A program made the translations under genes and the position numbers. From NCBI RefSeq assembly GCF_004310295.1, contig NZ_SISB01000025.1, forward strand, positions 1-64,000: DNA of 64,000 nt, given 5' to 3'. The DNA comes from Pseudomonas sp. BGI-2 (lineage in GTDB: Bacteria > Pseudomonadota > Gammaproteobacteria > Pseudomonadales > Pseudomonadaceae). Shown here piece by piece: positions 16,368 through 25,513 of this stretch. Below the pieces are notes generated by a model that saw only the letters and a list, made by a program, of their open reading frames with translations, was not told where the DNA came from and made no database searches. The number at the start of each line of letters is the position of its first letter. Within the stretch, counting starts at the first letter, position 1.

Positions 16368-17786
16368 ATGTCTTTGCCAACATTGCTGCGTGCAGCATTC
16401 GCCGGTCTGGTACTGGCTTCATTCACCCTGTCGGCCTCGGCCGAAACCATCCGCATTGCCATCGGCACCCAGGACACCACGATCAACTGCGCCGCTGGCG
16501 GCCTGTTGATCCGCGAGCTCGGCCTGCTGGACAAATACTTGCCCCACGATGGCCAGTACAAGGACGCCAAATACGAAGTCGAGTGGAAGAACTTCACCAG
16601 CGGCGCGCCCCTGACCAATGAGATGGTCGCCGGCAAACTCGACTTCGGTGCCATGGCCGATTTTCCCGGTTCGTTCAACGGCGTGGCGTTCGAAACCGCG
16701 GGCAAGCACAGCCTGTTCATCAGCGTGCTCTCGGGCAGCATCAAGGGCAGCGGCAATGGCATCGTGGTGCCGAGTGCCTCGGGCGTGCAGTCATTGGCAG
16801 AGCTGAAGGGTAAGACCATTTCCGTGCCGTTCGCGTCCACCGCCCATGGCATGTTGTTGCGAGCCGTGGCCGCTCAAGGCTGGGACCCGCTGAAGGATGT
16901 GAACATCATCGCCCAGCCGCCAGAAGTCGCTGGCTCGGCATTGCAGGCCGGGAAAATCGACGCCCACGCCGACTTTGTGCCGTTCGCCGAACTGTTCCCG
17001 AGCCGTGGTTTCGCTCGCAAGATCTACGACGGTTCGCAGGCCAATGCACCGACCTTTCATGGTGCGTTGGTGGATCAGGCCTACGCGAAAAAGTACCCGG
17101 AAATCGTCGTCGCTTACCTGCGCGCAAGTATCGAAGCCAATCAACTGCTGACGGCCGAGCCAGAGAAATACAGTGAGCTGATTGCCAAGGTCACGGGCGT
17201 CGATGCCGAGGTCAATTACTTGTTTTACGGCCCGCTCGGTGTGCAAACCCGCGACCTGAGCTGGAAGCCGGAGTACCGCCAGGCCGTGGGCACTGCGATA
17301 GACACCCTCAAGCTGTTGAAGAAGGCTGATCGTGGGCTCGATCTCAATACCTTTATCGATGACCAGTACATCCGCGCCGCGTTCAAGGCCTCAAACCTGG
17401 ATTACACCGCGCAACTGGCCAACTACGCACAGACACCGCTCAACGGCGTGGATGCGGCGAGCGGCAAAGCCATCACCGACTTCAGTCATGTGGCCGAGAT
17501 CTGGGTGCGTGGCGAGCCTAAGGTCCGTCAGTACGCCTCGGCGGAGTCGGCATTCACTGCGTTGGCCAGCCTGAAGCAGCAAGGCAAAAACATCCGCGCC
17601 GTGTATGCCCAGGCGAGTGACAGCGGGATCAAATTGCTGGCGGATCAGGCGTGGTTTGCCAGTGATGCAAAGGGGCGCCTCAGTGCATTCCTGCTCAAAG
17701 GCCAGGCCCAACAATTCGCCACGGCCCAGGGCGGCAAAGTCCTCGACTTCACCGACGCCACCACCCAGGCCGTTGCCGTTCGCTAA
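16368..17786 (+). CDS. ABC transporter substrate-binding protein (sulfonate/nitrate/taurine class)
   Basis: A 472-residue exported protein. Signal peptide 'LRAAFAGLVLASFTLSASA' then mature 'ETIRIAIGTQDTTINCAAGG'. The central motif 'AMADFPGSFNG' and 'KGKTISVPFASTAHGMLLRA' fit NMT1/SsuA-like binding proteins, but it is longer than usual, with an extra C-terminal region of over 100 residues. It would capture the substrate in the periplasm for a transporter whose permease is truncated just downstream. Start chosen for the signal peptide and the upstream 'gagggg'. Confidence 0.85.
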   Translation: MSLPTLLRAAFAGLVLASFTLSASAETIRIAIGTQDTTINCAAGGLLIRELGLLDKYLPHDGQYKDAKYEVEWKNFTSGAPLTNEMVAGKLDFGAMADFPGSFNGVAFETAGKHSLFISVLSGSIKGSGNGIVVPSASGVQSLAELKGKTISVPFASTAHGMLLRAVAAQGWDPLKDVNIIAQPPEVAGSALQAGKIDAHADFVPFAELFPSRGFARKIYDGSQANAPTFHGALVDQAYAKKYPEIVVAYLRASIEANQLLTAEPEKYSELIAKVTGVDAEVNYLFYGPLGVQTRDLSWKPEYRQAVGTAIDTLKLLKKADRGLDLNTFIDDQYIRAAFKASNLDYTAQLANYAQTPLNGVDAASGKAITDFSHVAEIWVRGEPKVRQYASAESAFTALASLKQQGKNIRAVYAQASDSGIKLLADQAWFASDAKGRLSAFLLKGQAQQFATAQGGKVLDFTDATTQAVAVR

Positions 17787-17803
17787 ACCCCAGACGCACT
17801 GAT

Positions 17804-17894
17804 CCCTGTAGGAGCGAAGCTTGCTCGCGAAGGTGTGTCAGCCAAAATTGACTTAGCTGACACACCTTCGCGAGCAAGCTTCGCTCCTACAGGG
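17804..17894. repeat. REP hairpin with 39-bp perfect arms, family B copy 2
   Basis: The arms CCCTGTAGGAGCGAAGCTTG... and their exact complement are 39 bases each, separated by a 13-base loop (17843-17855). The inner 10 bases (GTGTGTCAGC side) extend the match beyond the usual REP core. It stands between the binding-protein stop and the permease start. Confidence 0.95.
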
Positions 17895-17916
17895 TTCTCG
17901 GTTGAGAGGATGAATT

Positions 17917-18135
17917 GTGTTCGGATCATATTTACGCTGGACTCCAAGAGCCGCCTCGCTGCTGCTCTGCCTTCTATTTTGGCAACTCGCCGCCAGCCAT
18001 CACTGGAACCTCGGTCTGGTGACCTTCGCCAGCGTCCCGACCCCGGTGGCCGTCATCGAAGCCGCACTCGGCCTCGGCGATTCCGGCAAGCTCGCCCAGC
18101 ACCTCGTCAGCAGCCTCAGCCGGGTCTTCGCCGGC
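17917..18135 (+). pseudogene. ABC transporter permease, N-terminal fragment
   Basis: GTG start with GAGAGGA upstream. It encodes a first membrane helix 'ASLLLCLLFWQLAASHHW' and 'TPVAVIEAALGLGDSGKLAQ HLVSSLSRVFAGF', typical of SsuC/TauC permeases just before their main membrane domain. After 'RVFAGF' the text stops making sense and is the reverse complement of an amidohydrolase gene. The remaining ~180 residues and the expected ATPase gene are gone. Confidence 0.75.
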
Positions 18136-18480
18136 TTTTTCCAGTTCGTCGAGGTCGACCACCTCATCTTCCATATTGGCCGAGACCATCTCCAGACCGC
18201 CGAAAACCGCGTGGGAATGGCTGTCGATCAGGCCGGGCATCAGGGCTTTTCCGCCGAGGTCGACGACTTTGGTGCCCGACTCGATCAAGGCCTTGATCTG
18301 CGCATCGCTGCCGACTTGCAGCACCTTGCCGTCCTGTACCGCCAACGCCTGCACCTTCGGTTGGGCGCGGTCGGCGGTGAAAATCTTGCCATTGATCAGC
18401 ACCAGATCGGCGGCTGCCATGGCTTCCATCGAGGCAAAACTGACTGCGGCCATCAATAGATTCGGGATGAATCTTTTCAT
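18132..18480 (-). pseudogene. YtcJ-type amidohydrolase, N-terminal fragment
   Basis: The minus strand encodes a signal peptide 'MKRFIPNLLMAAVSFASMEAMA', then 'ADLVLINGKIFTADRAQPKV', then the metal-binding 'GLIDSHSHAVFGGLEMVSAN', then 'DLDELEK', after which it runs into the reverse of the permease. About 115 of some 550-600 residues remain. The gene is joined tail-to-tail with the permease fragment at about 18132-18136, so one deletion removed both 3' ends. Confidence 0.75.
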
Positions 18481-18583
18481 TGAATGTTTCCTTGTTATTG
18501 CGTCTGATGGCCAGATTAGTGGCTTGTCACGGCAAGCAGAACGCCTGGCTCACGAAAAACGTTTTTGCCTGAATGGAAAAAGA

Positions 18584-19501
18584 ATGGACAAGTTGGGTGC
18601 ATTGAAAATGTTCGTGGTCACGGCGCAACTGGGCAGTTTCAGCCGCGCCGCCGAGCAACTGGGCAAGACCCCGTCGGCCTTGACCAAAGCGGTCAATCAC
18701 CTGGAAGCGGAACTCGGCGCCCGGTTGTTCGAGCGCAGCACCCGACGGATTTTGCTGACCGAATCGGGTCGTCTTTATCTGGAAACCGCGCGGCAGGTCT
18801 TGCAGCGGCTGGAGGAGGCCGGCGAGGAAATCGAGCAGTTGCAGCATGGCCTGCGCGGCAACCTGAAAATCACCGCGCCGCTGGCGTACGGGCAGGCTTT
18901 TCTCGATCAGGTGTGCGGCGGTTTTCTGGAGCAATACCCGCAGATCAACCTGCAAGTGGATTTGTGCGATGAGTTCGTCAATCTGCTGGAAAGCGGCTAT
19001 GACCTGGCGTTGCGCGAGGGGCATGACGACTTGCCGGGGTTGATTGCTCGCGTCGTCGGCAGCAATCGCCTGGCGTTGTGCGCCAGCCCGGCGTATCTGG
19101 CGCGCAAGGGATTACCGGTCACGCCGCACACCCTCGATGACCACGAATGGCTGCTCTACCGGCATCCGTTGCTCAGCCGCGAATTCTGGTGGGCCGAGCG
19201 TGACGGGCAGCGTTTGAGCCTGGCGCAACCGCAGTCGCCACGGTTGCGCAGCGACAATTACGACCTGCTGCTGGCCAACGCGTTGGCAGGACGTGGTTTG
19301 CTGCACACGCCGTTGTGGAGTGCCGCGCCGTATCTGGCGGATGGCCGGCTGGTGCGGGTGATGGCCGATTACGACATCGATCCGGACAGCTTCGGCTCGT
19401 ACATCCTGGCGGTTTACCCCAGTCATCGACGGGCCACCGCCAAAGTGCTGGCTTTCATCGATTACATCGCAGGGTTTCTGGCGTCTCGTGGCTTGAGCTG
19501 A
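18584..19501 (+). CDS. LysR-family transcriptional regulator
   Basis: A 305-residue protein from the ATG giving MDKLGALKMFVVTAQLGSFS. N-terminal helix-turn-helix 'SRAAEQLGKTPSALTKAVNH', then a LysR substrate domain containing 'GNLKITAPLAYGQAF' (CrgA/PecT-like subclass). It is divergent from the truncated amidohydrolase (103 bases apart) and may once have controlled it. In-frame codons extend far upstream, but into the amidohydrolase, so this start is preferred. Confidence 0.88.
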   Translation: MDKLGALKMFVVTAQLGSFSRAAEQLGKTPSALTKAVNHLEAELGARLFERSTRRILLTESGRLYLETARQVLQRLEEAGEEIEQLQHGLRGNLKITAPLAYGQAFLDQVCGGFLEQYPQINLQVDLCDEFVNLLESGYDLALREGHDDLPGLIARVVGSNRLALCASPAYLARKGLPVTPHTLDDHEWLLYRHPLLSREFWWAERDGQRLSLAQPQSPRLRSDNYDLLLANALAGRGLLHTPLWSAAPYLADGRLVRVMADYDIDPDSFGSYILAVYPSHRRATAKVLAFIDYIAGFLASRGLS

Positions 19502-19533
19502 CTGGCGGTCCTTGCCAGGAAAATGCCGAAAGA

Positions 19534-19545
19534 GTACAAATGTAC
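19534..19545. promoter_or_regulatory. LexA2 operator (GTAC-N4-GTAC)
   Basis: GTACAAATGTAC is a perfect palindrome resembling the GTAC-N4-GTGC box described for Pseudomonas LexA2. It overlaps an upstream ATG (19540) and ends three bases before the chosen lexA2 start, so the cassette should be auto-repressed and DNA-damage inducible. Confidence 0.8.
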
Positions 19546-19548
19546 TCC

Positions 19549-20157
19549 ATGACGACTTTAACTCCCCGCCGTACCGCCATCCTGACCTTTATCCGTGATC
19601 GAATCGCGGAGCACGGTCAGTCTCCGAGCCTCGCTGAAATCAGCGAGGCGTTTGGTTTCGCCTCCCGCAGCGTGGCGCGCAAGCATGTGCTGGCGCTGAC
19701 CGAGGCCGGTTTTATCGAGGTCAATGCGCATCAGGCCCGGGGCATTCGTTTGCTCGGGCAACCGGCGCGGCCCGAGTTGCTGGACATCCCGGTACTCGGT
19801 CGGGTCGCGGCGGGTTCGCCGATCGGTGCCGATGCCGAGGTGCACAGCCGCTTGCTGCTCGATCCGTCGATCTTCTCGCGGGTGCCGGACTACATGCTGC
19901 GGGTCCAGGGGGATTCGATGATCGAGGACGGCATTCTCGACGGCGATCTGGTGGGCGTGCACCGCAATCCCGAGGCGCTCAATGGCCAGATCGTCGTGGC
20001 GCGGCTCGACGGCGAAGTCACCATCAAGCGTTTCGAGCGGGTCGGCGACGTTGTCCGGTTGCTGCCACGCAACCCGGCCTATAAGCCGATCATCGTCGAG
20101 GCCAATCAGGACCTGGCCATCGAAGGGGTGTTCTGCGGTCTGGTGAGGCAAGGGTGA
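19549..20157 (+). CDS. lexA2: LexA2 SOS repressor of the mutagenesis cassette
   Basis: About 202 residues. N-terminal winged helix 'SPSLAEISEAFGFASRSVAR', cleavage site Ala88-Gly89 in 'RVAAGSP', catalytic Ser123 ('GDSMIEDG') and Lys160 ('VTIKRF'). All parts needed for RecA-stimulated self-cleavage are present. The start at 19549 is chosen because the earlier ATG lies inside the operator. It is first in the lexA2-imuA-imuB-dnaE2 operon, with its stop overlapping the imuA start (TGATG). Confidence 0.92.
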   Translation: MTTLTPRRTAILTFIRDRIAEHGQSPSLAEISEAFGFASRSVARKHVLALTEAGFIEVNAHQARGIRLLGQPARPELLDIPVLGRVAAGSPIGADAEVHSRLLLDPSIFSRVPDYMLRVQGDSMIEDGILDGDLVGVHRNPEALNGQIVVARLDGEVTIKRFERVGDVVRLLPRNPAYKPIIVEANQDLAIEGVFCGLVRQG

Positions 20158-20774
20158 TGGGCGCCGTCGTTGCGCTGGACACGCTGTTCAATGGCGGCCA
20201 GGTCTGGAAGGGCCGGCCTGCGCCACCGGCTATCAGCCCGCAACCCACCGGGCATGCCGCGCTGGATGCGGCATTGCCCTCCGGTGGTTGGCCGGAAGCG
20301 GCGCTGACTGAAATCCTCCTGGCCGGGCAGGGCGTGGGTGAGTTGCAACTGGTGTGGCCGGCGCTGGCGCGGCTGTCGGCAGCGGGCGAACGTATCGTGC
20401 TGGTGGCGCCGCCTTACGTGCCGTATCCCCTGGCCTGGCAGAACGCCGGGGTCGATCTGCGCCAGTTGTCGATCATTCAGGCCAGCGAGCGCGATGCGCT
20501 GTGGGCAGCGGAACAATGCCTGCGTTCGGGCAGTTGCGGTGCGGTGCTGTGCTGGCCGCACAAGGCCGATGACCGGGCGCTGCGGCGCTTGCAGGTGGCG
20601 GCGGAAACCGGCTCGACCTTGGCGTTCGCCTACCGCTCGATCAACGAAGCCATCAACCCTTCGCCCGCCGCCCTGCGCATCGCCATCGATGCCCGGCCTG
20701 CACAATTGCGCGTGCTCAAGTGTCGGGGCGGGTTGGCCCGCTCGGCGCCGATTACCTTTCCCGTGGGGCATTGA
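20157..20774 (+). CDS. imuA: ImuA, translesion synthesis accessory protein
   Basis: A 205-residue RecA/SulA-like protein: 'GHAALDAALPSGGWPEAALT', 'GELQLVWPALARLSAAGERI', 'RGGLARSAPITFPVGH'. The family resembles the RecA core but lacks a canonical Walker A lysine motif here. Its position between lexA2 and imuB is diagnostic. It supports ImuB and DnaE2 in damage-induced mutagenesis. Confidence 0.92.
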   Translation: MGAVVALDTLFNGGQVWKGRPAPPAISPQPTGHAALDAALPSGGWPEAALTEILLAGQGVGELQLVWPALARLSAAGERIVLVAPPYVPYPLAWQNAGVDLRQLSIIQASERDALWAAEQCLRSGSCGAVLCWPHKADDRALRRLQVAAETGSTLAFAYRSINEAINPSPAALRIAIDARPAQLRVLKCRGGLARSAPITFPVGH

Positions 20775-20781
20775 GGTTGCC

Positions 20782-22197
20782 ATGCGCTGGGTCTGCATTC
20801 TCTTCCCGCAATTGGCGCTGGACGCGGTACTGCGTCAGCGCCCCGATCCCGATGAACCGTTGGCGCTACTGACGGGCCCGGCGCAACGTCGGGTGCTGCA
20901 AACGGTCAACGCTCCGGCGCGGGCGCTGGGCTTGCGTCCTGGCCAGTCGATGACCGCCGCGCAAGCCTTGAGCAAAGGCTTTGTTACGGCCGAATACGAC
21001 GTCGCCGAGATCGAACACTGGCAGCAGTTCCTGGCGGCATGGGCCTATCGCTTCAGCTCTCAGGTCAGCGTGCATTACCCGCGTGCCGTGGTGTTTGAGA
21101 TTGAATCGAGCCTGGGGCTGTTCGGGCCCTGGCCGCAGTTCGAGGCGCGGTTGCGCGCTGAACTCGGCGAACTGGGCTTTCGTCACCGCATCGTCGCCGC
21201 GCCCAACCCGGTGGCCGCGCGGGTGTTGGCCAACGTGTATGACGGTCTGGTGGTGCCGGACGATCAAGCCTTGCGCTATCACTTGGGGCAGTTGCCCGTC
21301 GACCGGGTTGCCCTGGAGCCGGCGGTGGCCACGGCGTTGTCGCGCATGGGGTTGCGCACCTTGAGTCAGGTGCAGGCGTTGCCGCGCAATAGCCTGGCGC
21401 GACGTTTCGAGGCGCAGGTGCTCAAGCACCTGGATGCCTTGTTCGGTGAGCGGCGGCTGGCGCTGGCGTTCTACCTGCCGCCGGACCGGTTTGATGTGCG
21501 CATCGAACTCAATTTCGATGTGCAGTCCCATCAGGCGCTGCTGTTTCCATTACGGCGCTTGACCGGCGATCTGTCGGCATTCCTCTGCGGCCGGGACAGT
21601 GGCGTGCAGCGTTTCGACCTGCACCTGGAGCACGCCGGTTTGCCGGACACGGTGATCAAGGTCGGCCTGCTCAGCGCCGAGCGCGATCCGGCGATGCTCT
21701 TCGAACTGGCCCGGGGGCGGCTGGAACAGGTCCAGGTCGAGGCCCCGGTGCGCGGTTTTCGGCTGCGCGCCGAAGACCTGCCGAGCTTCGTCCCGCAGCG
21801 TCAGGAACTGTTCGACGACCGTCCGCAGCAGTCCTTGCCCTGGGAGCAACTGCGCGAACGCCTGCGTGCGCGGCTTGGGGATGAGGCGGTGCACGGCTTG
21901 CGCTTTCAGGCCGATCATCGGCCAGAGTGCGCGTGGCAGGCGCGGGCCGACAGTCAACTTTGCGCGGGGTTGGTGGGGGTGCAGCGTCCGGGTTGGTTGC
22001 TGACGGAGCCGCAGGCCGTACACGAAGGCTCGACGCGGATTCTCATGGGGCCGGAGCGCATCGAGTCCGGCTGGTGGGACGGCGACGACGTGCGCCGCGA
22101 TTACTACCTGATCGAAACCCGTTCCGGTCAGCAGGGCTGGGCCTACCGTGCGGTGGGTGAGGGCGGCCCGCTGTGGCTGCAAGGCTGGTTCGCATGA
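20782..22197 (+). CDS. imuB: ImuB, inactive Y-family polymerase-like protein
   Basis: A 471-residue Y-family homologue ('MRWVCILFPQLALDAVLRQR'). The catalytic acidic triad of active Y polymerases is not seen: the usual N-terminal 'D-x-D' position reads 'ILFPQLALD'. It matches ImuB, which acts as a clamp-binding hub for DnaE2. The stop overlaps the dnaE2 start. In-frame codons extend upstream inside imuA; the ATG at 20782, seven bases after the imuA stop, is the natural start. Confidence 0.92.
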   Translation: MRWVCILFPQLALDAVLRQRPDPDEPLALLTGPAQRRVLQTVNAPARALGLRPGQSMTAAQALSKGFVTAEYDVAEIEHWQQFLAAWAYRFSSQVSVHYPRAVVFEIESSLGLFGPWPQFEARLRAELGELGFRHRIVAAPNPVAARVLANVYDGLVVPDDQALRYHLGQLPVDRVALEPAVATALSRMGLRTLSQVQALPRNSLARRFEAQVLKHLDALFGERRLALAFYLPPDRFDVRIELNFDVQSHQALLFPLRRLTGDLSAFLCGRDSGVQRFDLHLEHAGLPDTVIKVGLLSAERDPAMLFELARGRLEQVQVEAPVRGFRLRAEDLPSFVPQRQELFDDRPQQSLPWEQLRERLRARLGDEAVHGLRFQADHRPECAWQARADSQLCAGLVGVQRPGWLLTEPQAVHEGSTRILMGPERIESGWWDGDDVRRDYYLIETRSGQQGWAYRAVGEGGPLWLQGWFA

Positions 22198-25100
22198 GCG
22201 TCGAGTATGCGGAGCTGCACTGCCTGTCGAACTTCAGTTTCCAGCGCGGTGCTTCCAGTGCCCTCGAGCTGTTTCAGCGGGCGAAAAAGCACGGCTATCA
22301 AGCGCTGGCGATCACCGATGAATGCACATTGGCCGGCATCGTCCGTGCCTGGCAAGCGGCCAGGTCGGTGGAGCTGCCGCTGATCATCGGCAGCGAAATC
22401 CGCATCGAGGACGGTCCGAAACTGGTGCTGCTGGTGGAAAACCTTGAGGGTTACCAGACCCTTTGCCGGCTGATTACCCGGGCGCGGCGCCGTACACAGA
22501 AAGGTCAGTATCAGGTGCTGCGTGAGGACTTCAGCGAGCCGATGCCGGGGCTGTTGGCGTTGTGGGTGCCGGACACAGTCGATGATGTTGCCAGCGGTCA
22601 CTGGCTGAAACAGACGTTCACCGATTGCCTGTGGCTGGCGGTGCAGTTGCATCGCGGTCAGGACGACACCCGGCGACTGGACGCACTGCTGACCCTGGCG
22701 CGGGAACTGCGGATTCCCGCGGTGGCCAATGGCGATGTGCACATGCACACCCGTGGGCGGCGCGCCTTGCAGGACACCATGACCGCGATCCGTCATCACC
22801 TGACGGTGGCCGAGGCCGGGTTGCGGCTGCATCCGAACGGCGAGCGGCATGTGCGTAGCCTCGATGCCCTGCAATCGATCTACCCGCAAGCACTGCTCGA
22901 TGAAACGCTAACCATTGCCCGGCGCTGCACTTTTGACCTCGGCCAGTTGCGTTACCAGTATCCCCGCGAGCTGGTGCCGGAAGGCCAGACGGCCACGTCC
23001 TGGCTGCGGCATCTGACTGACGAGGGGATCGCGTGGCGCTGGCCAGACGGTCCGCAAGCCAAGGTGCTGGTGCAGATCGATAAGGAGCTGGAGCTGATCG
23101 CCGAGCTGGGCTATGAAAGCTACTTCCTTACGGTTCACGACATTGTGCGGTTCGCCCGCGCGCAAGAAATCCTCTGTCAGGGCCGTGGTTCTGCCGCGAA
23201 CTCGGCGGTGTGTTTTGCCTTGGGCATCACGGAAATCGACCCGGATCGCACCACGCTGTTGTTCGAACGCTTTCTCTCCAAAGAGCGCAATGAACCGCCG
23301 GACATCGATGTCGATTTCGAACACGAACGTCGCGAGGAAGTCTTGCAGTACGTGTTCCAGCGTTATGGCCGGACCCGCGCCGCGCTCACGGCGGTGGTCA
23401 GCACGTATCACGCCGCCGGCGCCGTGCGTGATGTGGCCAAGGCCTTGGGGTTGCCGCCGGATCAGATCAACGCCCTGGCCGATTGCTGTGGCCACTGGAG
23501 CGATGCAACACCCCCCGTGGAACGCCTGCTTGAAGGCGGGTTCGACCCCGAGAGCCCGGTGCTGCGGCGGGTGCTGAGTTTGACTGGACAACTGATCGGT
23601 TTCCCTCGCCACCTGTCCCAGCACCCCGGCGGTTTCGTGATTTCCGAGCAGCCGCTGGACAGTCTGGTGCCTGTGGAAAACGCCGCCATGGCCGAGCGCA
23701 CCATCATTCAGTGGGACAAGGACGATCTCGACGCGGTGGGCCTGCTCAAGGTGGATATTCTGGCGTTGGGCATGCTCAGCGCGATCCGCCGCTGTTTTGA
23801 TCTGCTACGCCGTCATCGCAATCAGGACTTGAGCCTGGCGACGATCCCGTCCGAAGACTCGTTAACCTACGACATGATCGGCCGTGCCGACACCATCGGC
23901 GTGTTCCAGATCGAGTCCCGGGCACAAATGTCGATGCTGCCCAGACTCAAGCCCCGCAAGTTCTACGACCTGGTGATTGAGGTGGCCATCGTCCGTCCGG
24001 GGCCGATTCAGGGCGGGATGGTGCACCCGTATCTGCGCCGCCGGAACAAGGAAGAGCCCGAAACCTATCCCTCGCCGGAACTGGAAGTCGTGCTCAAACG
24101 AACCCTGGGCGTGCCGCTGTTTCAGGAGCAGGTGATGCAGATTGCAATTGTCGCCGCCGACTACAGCCCCGGCGAGGCCGATCAGTTGCGTCGCTCCATG
24201 GCCGCCTGGAAACGCCACGGTGGACTGGAACCGCACAAGGATCGGCTGGCCGCCGGGATGAAGAAAAACGGCTACACGGCCGAGTTCGCCGCGCAGATCT
24301 TCGAACAGATAAAGGGCTTTGGCAGCTACGGTTTTCCCGAGTCCCACGCCGCCAGTTTCGCCTTGCTGACCTACGCCAGTTGCTGGTTGAAATGCCATGA
24401 GCCAGCGGCTTTCGCCTGTGCGCTGATTAACAGCTGGCCCATGGGTTTCTACAGCCCGGACCAGATTCTGCAGGACGCGCGCCGGCATCATTTGCAGATT
24501 CGCCCGGTGGACGTGCGCGCCAGTGACTGGGATTGCAGCCTGGAGCCGATCACCGGCGCGCAACCGGCGATTCGCATGGGGTTGCGGATGATCAAGGGCT
24601 TTCGCGAGGACGATGCCCGGCGCATCGAAGCGGCGAGGGCGAAGGGGATATTTGTCGACATCGCCGACCTGGGCGAGCGCGCGCGACTCGATGCCCGTGC
24701 CCAGGAGCAACTGGCCGATGCCGGTGCGCTGCGTGGCCTGGCCGGTGACCGTCATCGGGCGCGCTGGGAAGTGGCGGGGGTGCAGAAACAGCTCGGTTTG
24801 TTTGCCGGTCTGCCGAGTCAGGAAGAACCTGCGATCTATCTGCCCAAACCCACGGTGGGCGAGGACCTGCTGGCCGACTACAACAGTGTCGGCACCACCC
24901 TCGGTCCGCATCCACTGGCGTTGCTGCGCGGTGAATTGAAAGCCCGACGCTGCCGCAGCTCGAAAGAACTGATGGAGGTCGAACACGGGCGACCGGTCAG
25001 CGTCGCGGGGCTGGTCACCGGTCGACAACGCCCGGGCACTGCCAGTGGTGTGACCTTTGTCACCCTGGAAGACGAGTTCGGCAACGTCAACGTCATCGTC

Positions 25101-25271
25101 TGGCGGGACCTCGCCGACCGGCAACGCCAGGTATTGGTCGGCTCGCAATTGCTCAAGGTCGATGGCCGCTGGGAAAAAGAAGGCGAGGTGCGGCACCTGA
25201 TTGCCGGACGGCTGAGCGACCTGAGCCCACTGCTGGACGGCATCAGCGTGCGCAGCCGCGATTTCCGCTGA
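22194..25271 (+). CDS. dnaE2: DnaE2 error-prone DNA polymerase III alpha subunit
   Basis: A 1,025-residue C-family polymerase. N-terminal PHP domain ('YAELHCLSNFSFQRGASSAL'), palm motifs 'CQGRGSAANSAVCFALGITE' and the catalytic acidic motif 'PPDIDVDFEHERR', a fingers region with 'GFGSYGFPESHAASFALLTY', and a C-terminal OB fold ('SVAGLVTGRQRPGT'). Length fits DnaE2, shorter than replicative DnaE1. Last gene of the cassette, it carries out mutagenic bypass synthesis. Confidence 0.95.
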   Translation: MSVEYAELHCLSNFSFQRGASSALELFQRAKKHGYQALAITDECTLAGIVRAWQAARSVELPLIIGSEIRIEDGPKLVLLVENLEGYQTLCRLITRARRRTQKGQYQVLREDFSEPMPGLLALWVPDTVDDVASGHWLKQTFTDCLWLAVQLHRGQDDTRRLDALLTLARELRIPAVANGDVHMHTRGRRALQDTMTAIRHHLTVAEAGLRLHPNGERHVRSLDALQSIYPQALLDETLTIARRCTFDLGQLRYQYPRELVPEGQTATSWLRHLTDEGIAWRWPDGPQAKVLVQIDKELELIAELGYESYFLTVHDIVRFARAQEILCQGRGSAANSAVCFALGITEIDPDRTTLLFERFLSKERNEPPDIDVDFEHERREEVLQYVFQRYGRTRAALTAVVSTYHAAGAVRDVAKALGLPPDQINALADCCGHWSDATPPVERLLEGGFDPESPVLRRVLSLTGQLIGFPRHLSQHPGGFVISEQPLDSLVPVENAAMAERTIIQWDKDDLDAVGLLKVDILALGMLSAIRRCFDLLRRHRNQDLSLATIPSEDSLTYDMIGRADTIGVFQIESRAQMSMLPRLKPRKFYDLVIEVAIVRPGPIQGGMVHPYLRRRNKEEPETYPSPELEVVLKRTLGVPLFQEQVMQIAIVAADYSPGEADQLRRSMAAWKRHGGLEPHKDRLAAGMKKNGYTAEFAAQIFEQIKGFGSYGFPESHAASFALLTYASCWLKCHEPAAFACALINSWPMGFYSPDQILQDARRHHLQIRPVDVRASDWDCSLEPITGAQPAIRMGLRMIKGFREDDARRIEAARAKGIFVDIADLGERARLDARAQEQLADAGALRGLAGDRHRARWEVAGVQKQLGLFAGLPSQEEPAIYLPKPTVGEDLLADYNSVGTTLGPHPLALLRGELKARRCRSSKELMEVEHGRPVSVAGLVTGRQRPGTASGVTFVTLEDEFGNVNVIVWRDLADRQRQVLVGSQLLKVDGRWEKEGEVRHLIAGRLSDLSPLLDGISVRSRDFR

Positions 25272-25292
25272 TCCCAATCACTGAACGCCACT

Positions 25293-25321
25293 GATCGTTC
25301 CCACGCGGAGCGGGAACGATC
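25293..25321. repeat. Short hairpin, family C copy 1 (reduced)
   Basis: GATCGTTCCC ... GGGAACGATC, a ten-base perfect inverted repeat after dnaE2. It contains only the outermost hairpin of the longer elements at 27262, 38036 and 40845. It may act as a terminator, although there is no T run. Confidence 0.8.
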
Positions 25322-25513
25322 GCGGCAGCCAATGTATTGGCGCCAATAAAAATTAAACACTGTTCTCAGTGATGGCACTTTGGCATAATGCCGGCCGCCG
25401 ACGTCCCGCACGTCGATTGTCGATCTGATTCCCCTCGCTTTTTCGCCGCTGCAACCCGCAGCGGTTGGCTATGGCCGTGCCGGGATAAACCGTTTTTTCA
25501 GAAGGAATGCACA

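Noticed and set aside
23862..25277. 471-codon open frame antisense to dnaE2
   Set aside because: It overlaps a polymerase gene with clear motifs; composition is that of a shadow frame.
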